Origin: Herminiimonas sp.
GTDB taxonomy: Bacteria; Pseudomonadota; Gammaproteobacteria; Burkholderiales; Burkholderiaceae_D
DNA length: 64,000 nt
Assembly (NCBI GenBank): GCA_028292265.1
Contig: JAQGMR010000069.1
Location: forward strand, 62,001 to 126,000
Reading direction: 5' to 3'
How positions within the stretch are numbered: position 1 is the first letter of the stretch; each line of letters begins with the position of its first letter. The position numbers and the translations under genes were made by a program. This document shows positions 35,327 through 43,426 of this stretch, piece after piece. Below the pieces are notes generated by a model. That model did no database searches. It saw only the letters and a list, made by a program, of their open reading frames with translations, and had not been told where the DNA came from.

Positions 35327-36301
35327 TCATTCCACGCTCAGCTTGATCTGCTTCGCCAGAGCCCCATAAGTGTTCAACTCAAGCTTGATCTGTTCCGCCA
35401 TTTCAGCCGGCGTATTCCCGACCGGCTCGGCGCCTATTTCCAGCAATTGCTTGCGAATCACGGGGTCGTTGACCGTCTTGGCGATTTCCGTATAAAGCTT
35501 TTCTACAATGGCAGGCGGGGTGCCAACGGGCGCCAAAATTCCGAACCATGTTCCAACGTCAAAGCCGGGCAGAACCGTTTCGGCAAGGGTCGGGACGTTT
35601 GGCATAGCGGACGAGCGTTTTGCCGTCGTCACCGCGAGGGCGCGTGTCTTGCCGGCTTTCACCATGGGCAGACCCGAAGTGACGGTGTCGAACATGACCT
35701 GCACCTGGCCTCCCATCAGGTCGGTCAGGGCTGGAGCGCTACCCTTGTACGGGACATGCACGATATCCACGCCGGCCCGCAGATTGAACATTTCGCCAAT
35801 CAGGTGGTGTGCCGTACCGGTGCCGGCCGAACCGTAGTTCAACTTGCCAGGCTGTGCCTTCGCCAGTGCCACCAGTTCCTGAATATTCTTGGCGGGCACG
35901 TTGGCGTTAACCACAACCATGTTCGGCACCATCGCCACCACGCTGACCGGCGCAAAGTCGCGTCCGAAGTGGTACGGCAATTTGCTGTAGACGTTTTGGG
36001 CAATGGTGTGATGCGCGGCGCCCATCAGAAGGGTGTATCCGTCGGCCGGCGATTTGGCGACCATGTCGGCGCCGAGTGTCGCTCCGGCACCGGGCCGGTT
36101 TTCCACGAATACGGGCTGGCCCCACGCGGCTGTTAAACGCTGGCCTACCAGTCGTGCCAGCACGTCGGTCGTGCCGCCGGGCGCGAACGGAACGACGATC
36201 TTGATCGGCTTGGTGGGATAACTTCCGGCGGTCTGCGCCAATGCAGGCACGGTGGCAAGCGCCGCTGACGCAATGGCCAAAGTACTAAGCAGCTTTTTCA
36301 T
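35327..36301 (-). CDS. Bug-type extracytoplasmic receptor
   Basis: A 324-residue Bug/TctC-family protein with a Sec signal peptide (cleavage after ALAQ, about residue 23), then PIKIVVPFAPGGTTDVLAR, ENRPGAGATLGAD, VPYKGSAPALTDL and LAPVGTP. The ATG at 36301 begins directly with the signal; the upstream extension is not supported. It lies downstream of the enolase-superfamily gene on the same strand (gap of about 240 bp) and may capture that enzyme's acid-sugar or aromatic-acid substrate. Confidence 0.88.
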   Translation of the reverse strand: MKKLLSTLAIASAALATVPALAQTAGSYPTKPIKIVVPFAPGGTTDVLARLVGQRLTAAWGQPVFVENRPGAGATLGADMVAKSPADGYTLLMGAAHHTIAQNVYSKLPYHFGRDFAPVSVVAMVPNMVVVNANVPAKNIQELVALAKAQPGKLNYGSAGTGTAHHLIGEMFNLRAGVDIVHVPYKGSAPALTDLMGGQVQVMFDTVTSGLPMVKAGKTRALAVTTAKRSSAMPNVPTLAETVLPGFDVGTWFGILAPVGTPPAIVEKLYTEIAKTVNDPVIRKQLLEIGAEPVGNTPAEMAEQIKLELNTYGALAKQIKLSVE

Positions 36302-36538
36302 GACATGTCTCCGAATATTCTTATGGATAAGATGAGGGCCGCACTGACGAATCGCTGCGACCACTTGCTGCGACCGGGTTCTGCGACCGAGTCCTGCCAC
36401 CACGTTACACCACTACGTCCTGTCATGTCCTGCATTACGTTGGCGCAGCACGTCGCTGGCCAGCAGCTTGCAAGCGCCCCATGCTGTCGGCAAGGTGCCA
36501 CACCGTGCAATGCTCAAAAGCCGCCGCTTCTTTATCGA

Positions 36539-37672
36539 TCAGATCACCCTCTCGCCATACTTCCGGATTGCCGCTTCTGACAGCGTGAGGCCCAGGCCTG
36601 GCTGCTCCTTGAGCTTCATGCGGCCGTTGCGAATTGGCGGCGCATCCTCGAACAGTTCCGCCTGCAGCGGGTCTCGTTCCGGATCAGTAAAGGCCTCGAC
36701 GATGCAACCCGCCGGGCTTGACGCAACGATGTGCGCATGGATGAAGCAGTCATGGTGCGGCGCTACCTGCACATGGTTCAGTTCGCACAGCCCGGTGAGT
36801 TTGCGCCCCTCGGTGAAGCCACCCATCATCGTGCAGTCGAACTGCAAAATCTGAATGGCCTGTTCTTCCAGCATGGCGCGGCAGCCGTAGCTCGTCATTT
36901 CGCTTTCGCCGCCAGACAGGGGAATGCGGGTTTTCTGAGCCAGAAGCTTCAGCCCACGCCGGTCGTCTTCCCACCGGATCGGCTCTTCCAGCCAGCGTGG
37001 ATTGAGCGGCTCGAGCAGGCGCGCTGCTTCAACAGCGGTGGGGAGGTCCCAGGCGCGGTTGGGGTCAACCATGAAGTCGGCATCTGGGCCGATCACTTCG
37101 CGCATAACTGCCATGCGTTCAATGTCTTCCTTGAGCGGCAAACCGCCTGCCTTGGCCTTGAAGCCGGTGTGGCCCTGTTCAACCAGCATCTGCACTTCAT
37201 CTCGCAGTTCGGCGTTGTCCTTGCCGTCGCGGTAGTAGCCGCAGGTCACATAGGCTTGCACCTCATCCCGATAGCCTCCGAAAAGTCGAAACAGCGGAAG
37301 CTTGGCGGCTTTCCCGACGATGTCCCAGCATGCGATATCGACGGCCGCGCTAATGCGGATCAACGCTTCGCGGGACCAGCCTTTTTCGCTGGCGGCTTTG
37401 CTGGTGGTCAAGGCAAAAAGTTTTTGATAGAGACGTTCCGGAGCGAGCGCGTCTTCGCCGATGATCTGCTCGGCCAGACCCGATTTCCACGCCTTGACCG
37501 CGAAGTCGATTGGCGTGTAGCTGGTGGCCAGGCCGAAGCCTTCGATTCCCTCATCGGTGTAAAGCCGCACGAGGATTTCATTGGCGGTCGGCACAATAAA
37601 ATGGCTGGTCCAGTGCGGCCGTTTTGGCGGCGGCGCCTTCAAGGCAAACACTTCTACTCTTGCGATCTTCAT
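36539..37672 (-). CDS. enolase-superfamily enzyme (mandelate racemase/muconate lactonising type)
   Basis: A 377-residue enzyme with the two-domain enolase fold. The catalytic KAKAG motif (general-base Lys) is near residue 175, the metal ligands are in VDPN, LEEP and GGE, and a C-terminal HHDCFIHAH replaces the usual His-Asp dyad region. Members abstract a proton next to a carboxylate; most are acid-sugar dehydratases or racemases. The neighbouring Bug receptor and divergent LysR regulator make a small uptake-and-conversion unit. The exact substrate is unknown. Confidence 0.85.
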   Translation of the reverse strand: MKIARVEVFALKAPPPKRPHWTSHFIVPTANEILVRLYTDEGIEGFGLATSYTPIDFAVKAWKSGLAEQIIGEDALAPERLYQKLFALTTSKAASEKGWSREALIRISAAVDIACWDIVGKAAKLPLFRLFGGYRDEVQAYVTCGYYRDGKDNAELRDEVQMLVEQGHTGFKAKAGGLPLKEDIERMAVMREVIGPDADFMVDPNRAWDLPTAVEAARLLEPLNPRWLEEPIRWEDDRRGLKLLAQKTRIPLSGGESEMTSYGCRAMLEEQAIQILQFDCTMMGGFTEGRKLTGLCELNHVQVAPHHDCFIHAHIVASSPAGCIVEAFTDPERDPLQAELFEDAPPIRNGRMKLKEQPGLGLTLSEAAIRKYGERVI

Positions 37673-37749
37673 GGCAGTGGTCCCCGAGTACGATGCGCGA
37701 CAACTTTATGAAGTCCCGCCAGAAATGAAAAGGGGTATATTACGAAGCA

Positions 37750-37772
37750 AGCGTTCGGATCTGCCGAACGCT
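37750..37772. promoter_or_regulatory. perfect palindromic site, probable LysR operator
   Basis: Arms AGCGTTCGG and CCGAACGCT are perfect inverted repeats around a 5-base centre. The core fits the LysR T-N11-A rule. It lies 39 bp before the LysR gene at 37811 and about 78 bp before the opposite enolase-superfamily gene, where a regulator could control both. Confidence 0.75.
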
Positions 37773-37810
37773 ACTCTGGATATCCCCTAAAAGAATGCAG
37801 CACTCCCCTG

Positions 37811-38722
37811 ATGCGCTATGACCTGGTGGACCTCCGCGTGTTTCTCGCCGTGGTGGACGAAGGCAACCTTACACGTGGAGCGAAACGCTGCAACCTGGCC
37901 GCTTCATCAGTCAGTTCGCGAATCCGCGAACTGGAGCGGTCTCTTGGCACGGCGCTACTGGAGCGGCGGCCTCGCGGCGTAGCCCCAACCCCGGCCGGTT
38001 TCGTCCTGGCCGAACATGCACGGCGATGCGTAGCCCATCTCGAACAGATGCATGCCGATCTTTTTCCATTCAGCCAGGGCGTCACAGGCCGAGTCATCCT
38101 GTTCGCCAACAACAACGCGATCAGCTCTTTTCTGCCGGACGACCTTGGACGTTTCTTCAAGTCCCATCCGTCAGTAAGAATCACGCTGGAGGAACGCAAC
38201 AGCAGCGACATCATTGCAGCGGTCGTGGAAAGTCGTGCAGATATCGGTGTCGTCGCGATCGACACGGAACATCCGCAACTTGCGTTCCATCCGTATCACC
38301 GGGATGAACTGGTGCTTCTGGTGGCCCCGGACAACCCCTTGCGCAAGAAAAAGGCCGTGCGCTTCGCCGACTGCCTCGGCTACCCGTTCATAAGTTTGTT
38401 GCAGGGGGCAGCGATCCACACCTATCTGATAAACCATGCCGCGGCGCTGGGCGCGCGGCTTGATGTACGGGTCCAGGTATCTGGCTATCAAGCCATTGCC
38501 AGACTGGTTGCGACCGGCGCCGGCATTGGGGTCGTGCCGCGTTCGGCCATTCAGCCCGGTGACGCGAAAAATCTGCTGATCCTCCGACTGGCTGAGCCCT
38601 GGGCGCAGCGAGACTTGCGCATATGCGTGCGTCGGGTCACAGAGCCAAACTACTATCGCGACGAATTGATAAAGACCTTGAGCGACTCACGGACTGTTGC
38701 CGCCGCAGCGCCCCATGATTAG
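37811..38722 (+). CDS. LysR-family transcriptional regulator
   Basis: A 303-residue LysR protein: winged helix at residues 5-63 (LTRGAKRCNLAASSVSSRI) and a substrate-binding domain at about 90-290. It faces the enolase-superfamily gene and has a strong palindrome between the two, so it most likely controls that gene and the Bug receptor. It also lies upstream of, and in line with, the F420 operon that begins about 290 bp later, so a role there cannot be excluded. Confidence 0.87.
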   Translation: MRYDLVDLRVFLAVVDEGNLTRGAKRCNLAASSVSSRIRELERSLGTALLERRPRGVAPTPAGFVLAEHARRCVAHLEQMHADLFPFSQGVTGRVILFANNNAISSFLPDDLGRFFKSHPSVRITLEERNSSDIIAAVVESRADIGVVAIDTEHPQLAFHPYHRDELVLLVAPDNPLRKKKAVRFADCLGYPFISLLQGAAIHTYLINHAAALGARLDVRVQVSGYQAIARLVATGAGIGVVPRSAIQPGDAKNLLILRLAEPWAQRDLRICVRRVTEPNYYRDELIKTLSDSRTVAAAAPHD

Positions 38723-39016
38723 CGGGTGGCGCGGGCTTGAATCAGGCTTGCTTTGAACCGCGCCAATCGGGTATGTTGCGCGTTGCGCACTTCGTTGGCT
38801 TCCGTTCCCCGAGAAGGGAAACACCGGTAAAAGAAAGACACAGCATGCGGCCGACATTTTTTCAGTCAGCAATTGCATTGCACTGTGCTTCATGCCTGCC
38901 TCACCGCGATAAGCCCTGTAATATGGATGGCAATAACGAATAAACTGAGGCTAGCCAAGACTGGCCCTATAAAACAAATTCTGTTAATCAAACAGTTTTT
39001 TAAGGAGACGTAAACG
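38723..39016. other. leader region of the F420 operon
   Basis: No gene is seen. The right half is AT-rich and probably holds the promoter of the thirteen-gene operon, but no consensus pair stands out (TATAAA near 38969 is a weak -10 candidate). CTGTT and AACAG at 38981-38995 form a small hairpin followed by six T and then AAGGAGACG, the ribosome-binding site of the first gene. The hairpin is too weak to call an attenuator. Confidence 0.5.
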
Positions 39017-39991
39017 ATGCATCCGATTGGAAGAACTGATTCAGTCCGTCCTGGCAAGCGCGCTTTCGGCAAACTGTTACTGGTTGCGGCCGCCATCCTC
39101 GCGCTGGTCGGAAGCACGGCGCAAGCCCAGACCACGCCATTGCGGGTCGCCTTTGTGCCGGTGGCTACCTGGCTACCGGCCTGGGTCGCAAAAGACAAAG
39201 GCATCTTCGAAAAAAACGGTCTTGATGTCACCCTCAGTCCTATCCAGAACCTGTCGACCCTGCCGCCCACTCTCGGCAAGCAGTTCGATATAGGCGCTAG
39301 CACCGCGCCGGACTTGCTGAAGGCGGCTGCAAGCGGTTTGGACGTGGTTGCCGTTGCTGGTGAAGCGGTGGAGACGGCGTCGAACCAGAACGTGTTCCTG
39401 ATCGTCAAGAAAGACTCCGATATAAAGAGCATCAAGGACTTGAAAGGCAAGGTCGTCGCCACGCCGACCATCGGCGCCGTGATCAACGTCGCCTTCCTCC
39501 ACTGGCTCAAGGCGAATGGCGTCGAACCGAACTCGGTTCGGGCGGTCGAGGTGGCATTCCCGAACATGGGCGACCAGCTCAAAGCGGGCCGGGTCGATGC
39601 CGTGCAACTGATGAATCCCTTTGCCGGACAACTGCTTGCCGCAGGCAACGTATCTCTGGGAAATCCGCTGCTTTCAGTCGGAGATCCGGTAATTTTCCCG
39701 TTCTGGATCGCTGAGGGCGCATGGGCCCGATCAAACACCGCCGCCATCGGCAAGTTTGTTGCGTCCCTGACCGAGGCCAAAACTTTCATCGAGAAGAACG
39801 ACGCCGAGGCTCGCGCCATCATGGCCAAGTACACGCGCCTGCCTCCCAATGTGGCGAACGCCATCTCGCTGCCGGCCTATGACTTTTCCATCAAGCCGGC
39901 CCAACTCGACGTGTGGGTCAAGGTGCTGCGCGAACTTGGCCAACTCAGCGGCAACGTTGATGCCAACCGGATGGTCGTGACCGCGAAATGA
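39017..39991 (+). CDS. ABC importer substrate-binding protein (NMT1/SsuA type)
   Basis: A 324-residue periplasmic binding protein with an extended Sec signal peptide (hydrophobic core near residues 19-34, cleavage after AQAQ). The mature part has LRVAFVPVATWLPAWVAKDKGIFEKNGLD, the SsuA/ThiY/NMT1 pattern for sulfonates, pyrimidines, nitrate or aromatic acids. AAGGAGACG precedes the ATG. It is the first gene of the operon, and its stop overlaps the ATPase start by 4 bases. The ligand is unknown; neighbours suggest an aromatic or heteroaromatic compound. Confidence 0.86.
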   Translation: MHPIGRTDSVRPGKRAFGKLLLVAAAILALVGSTAQAQTTPLRVAFVPVATWLPAWVAKDKGIFEKNGLDVTLSPIQNLSTLPPTLGKQFDIGASTAPDLLKAAASGLDVVAVAGEAVETASNQNVFLIVKKDSDIKSIKDLKGKVVATPTIGAVINVAFLHWLKANGVEPNSVRAVEVAFPNMGDQLKAGRVDAVQLMNPFAGQLLAAGNVSLGNPLLSVGDPVIFPFWIAEGAWARSNTAAIGKFVASLTEAKTFIEKNDAEARAIMAKYTRLPPNVANAISLPAYDFSIKPAQLDVWVKVLRELGQLSGNVDANRMVVTAK

Positions 39992-40794
39992 ACGTGGCGG
40001 CTTCCAGCTTGCAGGACGAGCGCGCGCTCGTCTTTGAATGTGACGACGTGTCAGTCGACTTCCCGCACCAGGGTGGCACGAGGCAGGTACTTTCCGGCAT
40101 TGGCTTCGAACTGCGCGAGGGCGAATTCCTTTCCATCGTCGGCACTTCCGGCGCCGGGAAGACCACGCTGCTGCGCGTCCTTGGCGGTCTGCTCGGTCCG
40201 ACCTCTGGCGCGGTACGGGTGCGCGGCAAGAAGATCGACGGGCCTCCCGATGATGTGGTCATGGTTTTCCAAGACTACTCCCGGGCCTTGCTGCAATGGC
40301 GCACGGTGACATCCAATGTCGCGCTCGGCATTGAGGACCGCATGGGGAAGGACGAGTGCAATCAGCGCGTCATGGAGGTCTTGCAACTGGTCGGCATGGA
40401 AAAATATGCCAGTTATTATCCGTGGCAAATCTCCGGTGGCATGCAGCAGCGCGTGCAGATCGCCCGCGCGCTTGCACTGCAGCCTGCGGTGATGCTGATG
40501 GACGAACCTTTTGGCGCGCTCGACGCCATGACGAAGTCAATGCTGCAGGACGAACTTCTGAGGGTGCGCGACAAGATCGGCGCCAGCTTCGTGTTCATCA
40601 CGCACGATATCGATGAAGCGGTTTACCTGAGCGACAGAGTCGCCATCCTGACCGGAACGCCGGGCCGGATAGGGCAGACCATGGATGTACCGCTCCCGCG
40701 GCCACGGGACCAGATCACTACCCGCGCGGACCCCCGGTTCCTCAACCTGCGCCATGTCATTCACGAGGCGGTGAAAGAAGCGCGTCATGACTGA
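39988..40794 (+). CDS. ABC importer ATPase (SsuB/TauB type)
   Basis: A 268-residue ABC ATPase with Walker A GTSGAGKTT, Q-loop VFQDYS, signature ISGGMQQRVQIARAL, Walker B VMLMDEPFGALD and the H-loop ITHDIDEAV. It powers the importer made with the two permeases that follow. It overlaps the binding-protein gene by 4 bases and the next permease gene by 8 bases, so these are translated together. Confidence 0.9.
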   Translation: MNVAASSLQDERALVFECDDVSVDFPHQGGTRQVLSGIGFELREGEFLSIVGTSGAGKTTLLRVLGGLLGPTSGAVRVRGKKIDGPPDDVVMVFQDYSRALLQWRTVTSNVALGIEDRMGKDECNQRVMEVLQLVGMEKYASYYPWQISGGMQQRVQIARALALQPAVMLMDEPFGALDAMTKSMLQDELLRVRDKIGASFVFITHDIDEAVYLSDRVAILTGTPGRIGQTMDVPLPRPRDQITTRADPRFLNLRHVIHEAVKEARHD

Positions 40795-41566
40795 CAGGGT
40801 CAAGGAAGCTTTCGCTGAACACGCGCCGGGGGCGCTCGCCATTTTGCTGCTGCTTGGGGCCTGGCAGTGGACGGTGCAGTCCGGCCGCGTGCAATTCGAT
40901 TATCTGCCTTCGCCATCCGCCATCCTGCTGGCGCTCTGGGCCGTGACACTTTCCGGCGACTTGTTGAAAGACACGGTCCACACCCTGCAGGCGACGCTTC
41001 TCGGTTGGCTGATCGTGTGCGTGATCGGCATCACGCTCGGCGCGGCGCTCGGCTATTCAAAGACGCTTCGAAACTACACTCTTGCAAGCATCGAGCTGGC
41101 GAGGCCGCTTCCAGGCGTTGCCTTCGTGCCGGTCGCGCTGCTGCTCTTCGGCTTTTCGATGCGGACGGAATTGCTGGTCATTGCCATTCCAAGCCTGTGG
41201 CCAATTCTGATCAATACCATGGGCGGCGTACTCGCCATCCATCCGCGCCTATTCGATGTCGCCAGAATGTTGCGCTTCTCCCGTGTCCAGGTTTTCCGAA
41301 AAATATTGATTCCGGCTGCCTTGCCATCGATCGTCGTTGGCTGCCGGCTAAGCCTTGGCCTTGCCCTGGTAATGGCAATCATCGCGGAAATTGTCGGCAA
41401 TCCCGAAGGGTTGGGCTATGCGGTAGTGCGGGAACAGCAGGCCATGGCGCCGGACCGCATGTTTGCCTATGTATTCGCGATCGGCATACTTGGCGTCGTT
41501 TTCAACGCTGTTCTCCAGGCCCTCAGTCGCCGGTTTGTACCGAACCCCTCACTGGCGCAGCGCTGA
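40787..41566 (+). CDS. ABC importer permease (SsuC/TauC type)
   Basis: A 259-residue inner-membrane permease of the BPD-transport family with about six membrane segments. The coupling region around ARMLRFSRVQVFRKILIPAALPS is the EAA-type loop that contacts the ATPase. The gene overlaps the ATPase by 8 bases. A second, related permease gene follows after 1 bp, so the importer is likely a heterodimer. Confidence 0.88.
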   Translation: MTDRVKEAFAEHAPGALAILLLLGAWQWTVQSGRVQFDYLPSPSAILLALWAVTLSGDLLKDTVHTLQATLLGWLIVCVIGITLGAALGYSKTLRNYTLASIELARPLPGVAFVPVALLLFGFSMRTELLVIAIPSLWPILINTMGGVLAIHPRLFDVARMLRFSRVQVFRKILIPAALPSIVVGCRLSLGLALVMAIIAEIVGNPEGLGYAVVREQQAMAPDRMFAYVFAIGILGVVFNAVLQALSRRFVPNPSLAQR

Positions 41567-41567
41567 C

Positions 41568-42335
41568 ATGGCGACCCGACACCTTTTCGCAGGATTGGCA
41601 TGGGCGCGTGGACTGCTCCCGCTGGTGTTGCTGCTCGCGCTTTGGCAGCTTGTATTTGCCCGGTCATCAATCCATTTTCCGCCGCCGCTGGCGTGGTGGG
41701 ACAGTCTGGTTGCAATGCAGAAGAGCGGACTGCTGGGCGAGGCAACGCTGGCCACCTTGGGGAGTGTGTTATCCGGCTTTCTGCTGGCGTCGGCATGCGG
41801 GCTGGCCGGCGGTTTGCTCATCGGCGTTTCGCGCACCGCGCGCCGCATCCTGGGGCCGTTGCTGGAGTTCTTTCGCGCACTGCCGCCGCCAGTCATTGTG
41901 CCCGTGCTCATCCTGTGGCTTGGATACGCCGAAAGCCTCAAGCTGCTCGTGGTGGTGAGCGCGGCAATCTGGCCAGTGCTGCTGAATGTGAGCGCAGCGA
42001 TCACGCGCACTGAACCGCTCTTGCTCGACGTGGCGAAGTCATTCCGGTTGTCGCGTGCCAAAACAATCTGGAAAATCCAGATACCCGCAAGCCTTCCAGA
42101 ATTCTTCCTTGGCATGCGCGTCGCACTCCCGCTGGCCGTGGTTGTCACGCTGTTGGTGGAGATACTGACGTCATTGCCGGGCATCGGCTCACTTATGACT
42201 CAGGCACAGCGAAACTACCAGTCCGCCCAACTTTTTGGTCTGCTTGTAGTCGTCGGCTTGCTTGGCTTCATTATCAGTGCGGCATTTACGCTAATTGAAA
42301 AAGGTGTCGTCGGCCGCTGGCAGCCGCGTCACTAG
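41568..42335 (+). CDS. ABC importer permease (SsuC/TauC type), second subunit
   Basis: A 255-residue permease with about six membrane segments and the EAA-type loop AKSFRLSRAKTIWKIQIPASLPE. The ATG at 41568 lies one base after the preceding stop; the open frame extends back but the overlap and the hydrophobic start fit here. It pairs with the 40787 permease. Two distinct permease genes are less common in this importer class than a single homodimer-forming one. Confidence 0.87.
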   Translation: MATRHLFAGLAWARGLLPLVLLLALWQLVFARSSIHFPPPLAWWDSLVAMQKSGLLGEATLATLGSVLSGFLLASACGLAGGLLIGVSRTARRILGPLLEFFRALPPPVIVPVLILWLGYAESLKLLVVVSAAIWPVLLNVSAAITRTEPLLLDVAKSFRLSRAKTIWKIQIPASLPEFFLGMRVALPLAVVVTLLVEILTSLPGIGSLMTQAQRNYQSAQLFGLLVVVGLLGFIISAAFTLIEKGVVGRWQPRH

Positions 42336-42367
42336 CGCTATCAATCCAATCTTACGGAGACAACATC

Positions 42368-43375
42368 ATGGAAATCGGATTCTTCTTCTGGCCGTTCAAT
42401 GTAGACCTCGTCAAAAGACTCGCGGAAGCGGCGGAGCGCCACGAATACGACATGGTGTGCGTCGCCGACACGCCCGGTAACGCGATGGATCCCTGGGTCT
42501 CCGCCACGCTGCTCGCGATGCACACAACCAAGCCCCGCATTGGCCTGTGCGTAACCAACCTTGCTTCGCGCATGCCTTCAGTGTCGGCAGCCGCAATCGC
42601 GTCGCTTGACCTGGTTGCCGGGAGAGGCCGTGCCGTAATGGGAATTGGCGCCGGACACAGCGGCACGTTGAACGTCGGCGTCACCAAGAAAACCGGGGCG
42701 CAACAGCTGGCCGAAGGCGCAACCTTCATTCGCACCCTGTTGCAAGGCAAGCCGGCCGAGTTGGACGGCGGCACTGCGCATCTGCCGTGGATCAAGCAGC
42801 CATCAAAAGTATTCCTGGCGGCCTCTCATCCCAAGTCACTTGTGGCGGCAGGCGGGCATGCAGACGGCGTGTTCATCAACTACGGTCTGGGCGCGGACAA
42901 CATCCGCGAGTCGGAAGGCCTCGTGAAGCAAGCCATCAACGATGCCGGACGTCGCGAGGACGAGGTGGAAATGTGGCAGATAGCGGCGCTGGACTGCAAC
43001 GAAAACGGCGACCTGGCACGTGACAAGGTCGGCGCAATGCTTGCGTTCCTGGCAGGCTATGTCATTGGCACCAAGGACCTTGAAAAGCGGGGCGTGCCGG
43101 AGCAGTTTCGCGAGCCGCTACTGGAACTGCGCCGGCGCTACAGCACGCGACCCGGCGACGCGGATATCAAGCTTGTCCGCGAGCTTGGGCTGTTCGAGTA
43201 TTTGTCGGGCCGCCTCGCCGTCTGCGGCACGCCGGATGAATGCCTGAAGCAGCTATTGGCGGCGCGCGATGCAGGCGCGAAACGGATCATGTTCACGGTC
43301 AGCCTTGCAGCGGATCCTGTAAAGACTGTTGAGCTGTTTGCACAGAAGGTTTTTCCGGTTATCCGGGGATCCTGA
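42368..43375 (+). CDS. LLM-class F420-dependent oxidoreductase
   Basis: A 335-residue luciferase-like TIM-barrel enzyme. It starts MEIGFFFWPF, has the barrel strands YDMVCVADT, IGLCVTN, GRAVMGIGAGHSG and VFLAASHPKS, and ends with RIMFTVSLAADPV. In the family these enzymes use FMN or F420. Placement next to a complete F420 pathway makes F420 the likely cofactor. ACGGAGA lies before the ATG, 32 bp after the permease. It is the best candidate for the enzyme that attacks the imported compound. Mer-like archaeal enzymes are also of this class. The substrate is unknown. Confidence 0.85.
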   Translation: MEIGFFFWPFNVDLVKRLAEAAERHEYDMVCVADTPGNAMDPWVSATLLAMHTTKPRIGLCVTNLASRMPSVSAAAIASLDLVAGRGRAVMGIGAGHSGTLNVGVTKKTGAQQLAEGATFIRTLLQGKPAELDGGTAHLPWIKQPSKVFLAASHPKSLVAAGGHADGVFINYGLGADNIRESEGLVKQAINDAGRREDEVEMWQIAALDCNENGDLARDKVGAMLAFLAGYVIGTKDLEKRGVPEQFREPLLELRRRYSTRPGDADIKLVRELGLFEYLSGRLAVCGTPDECLKQLLAARDAGAKRIMFTVSLAADPVKTVELFAQKVFPVIRGS

Positions 43376-43426
43376 CGCGCGCTTGTTGGTGCCGGCGCAT
43401 TGCGCCACCTTACTAGATTTGGGCTT

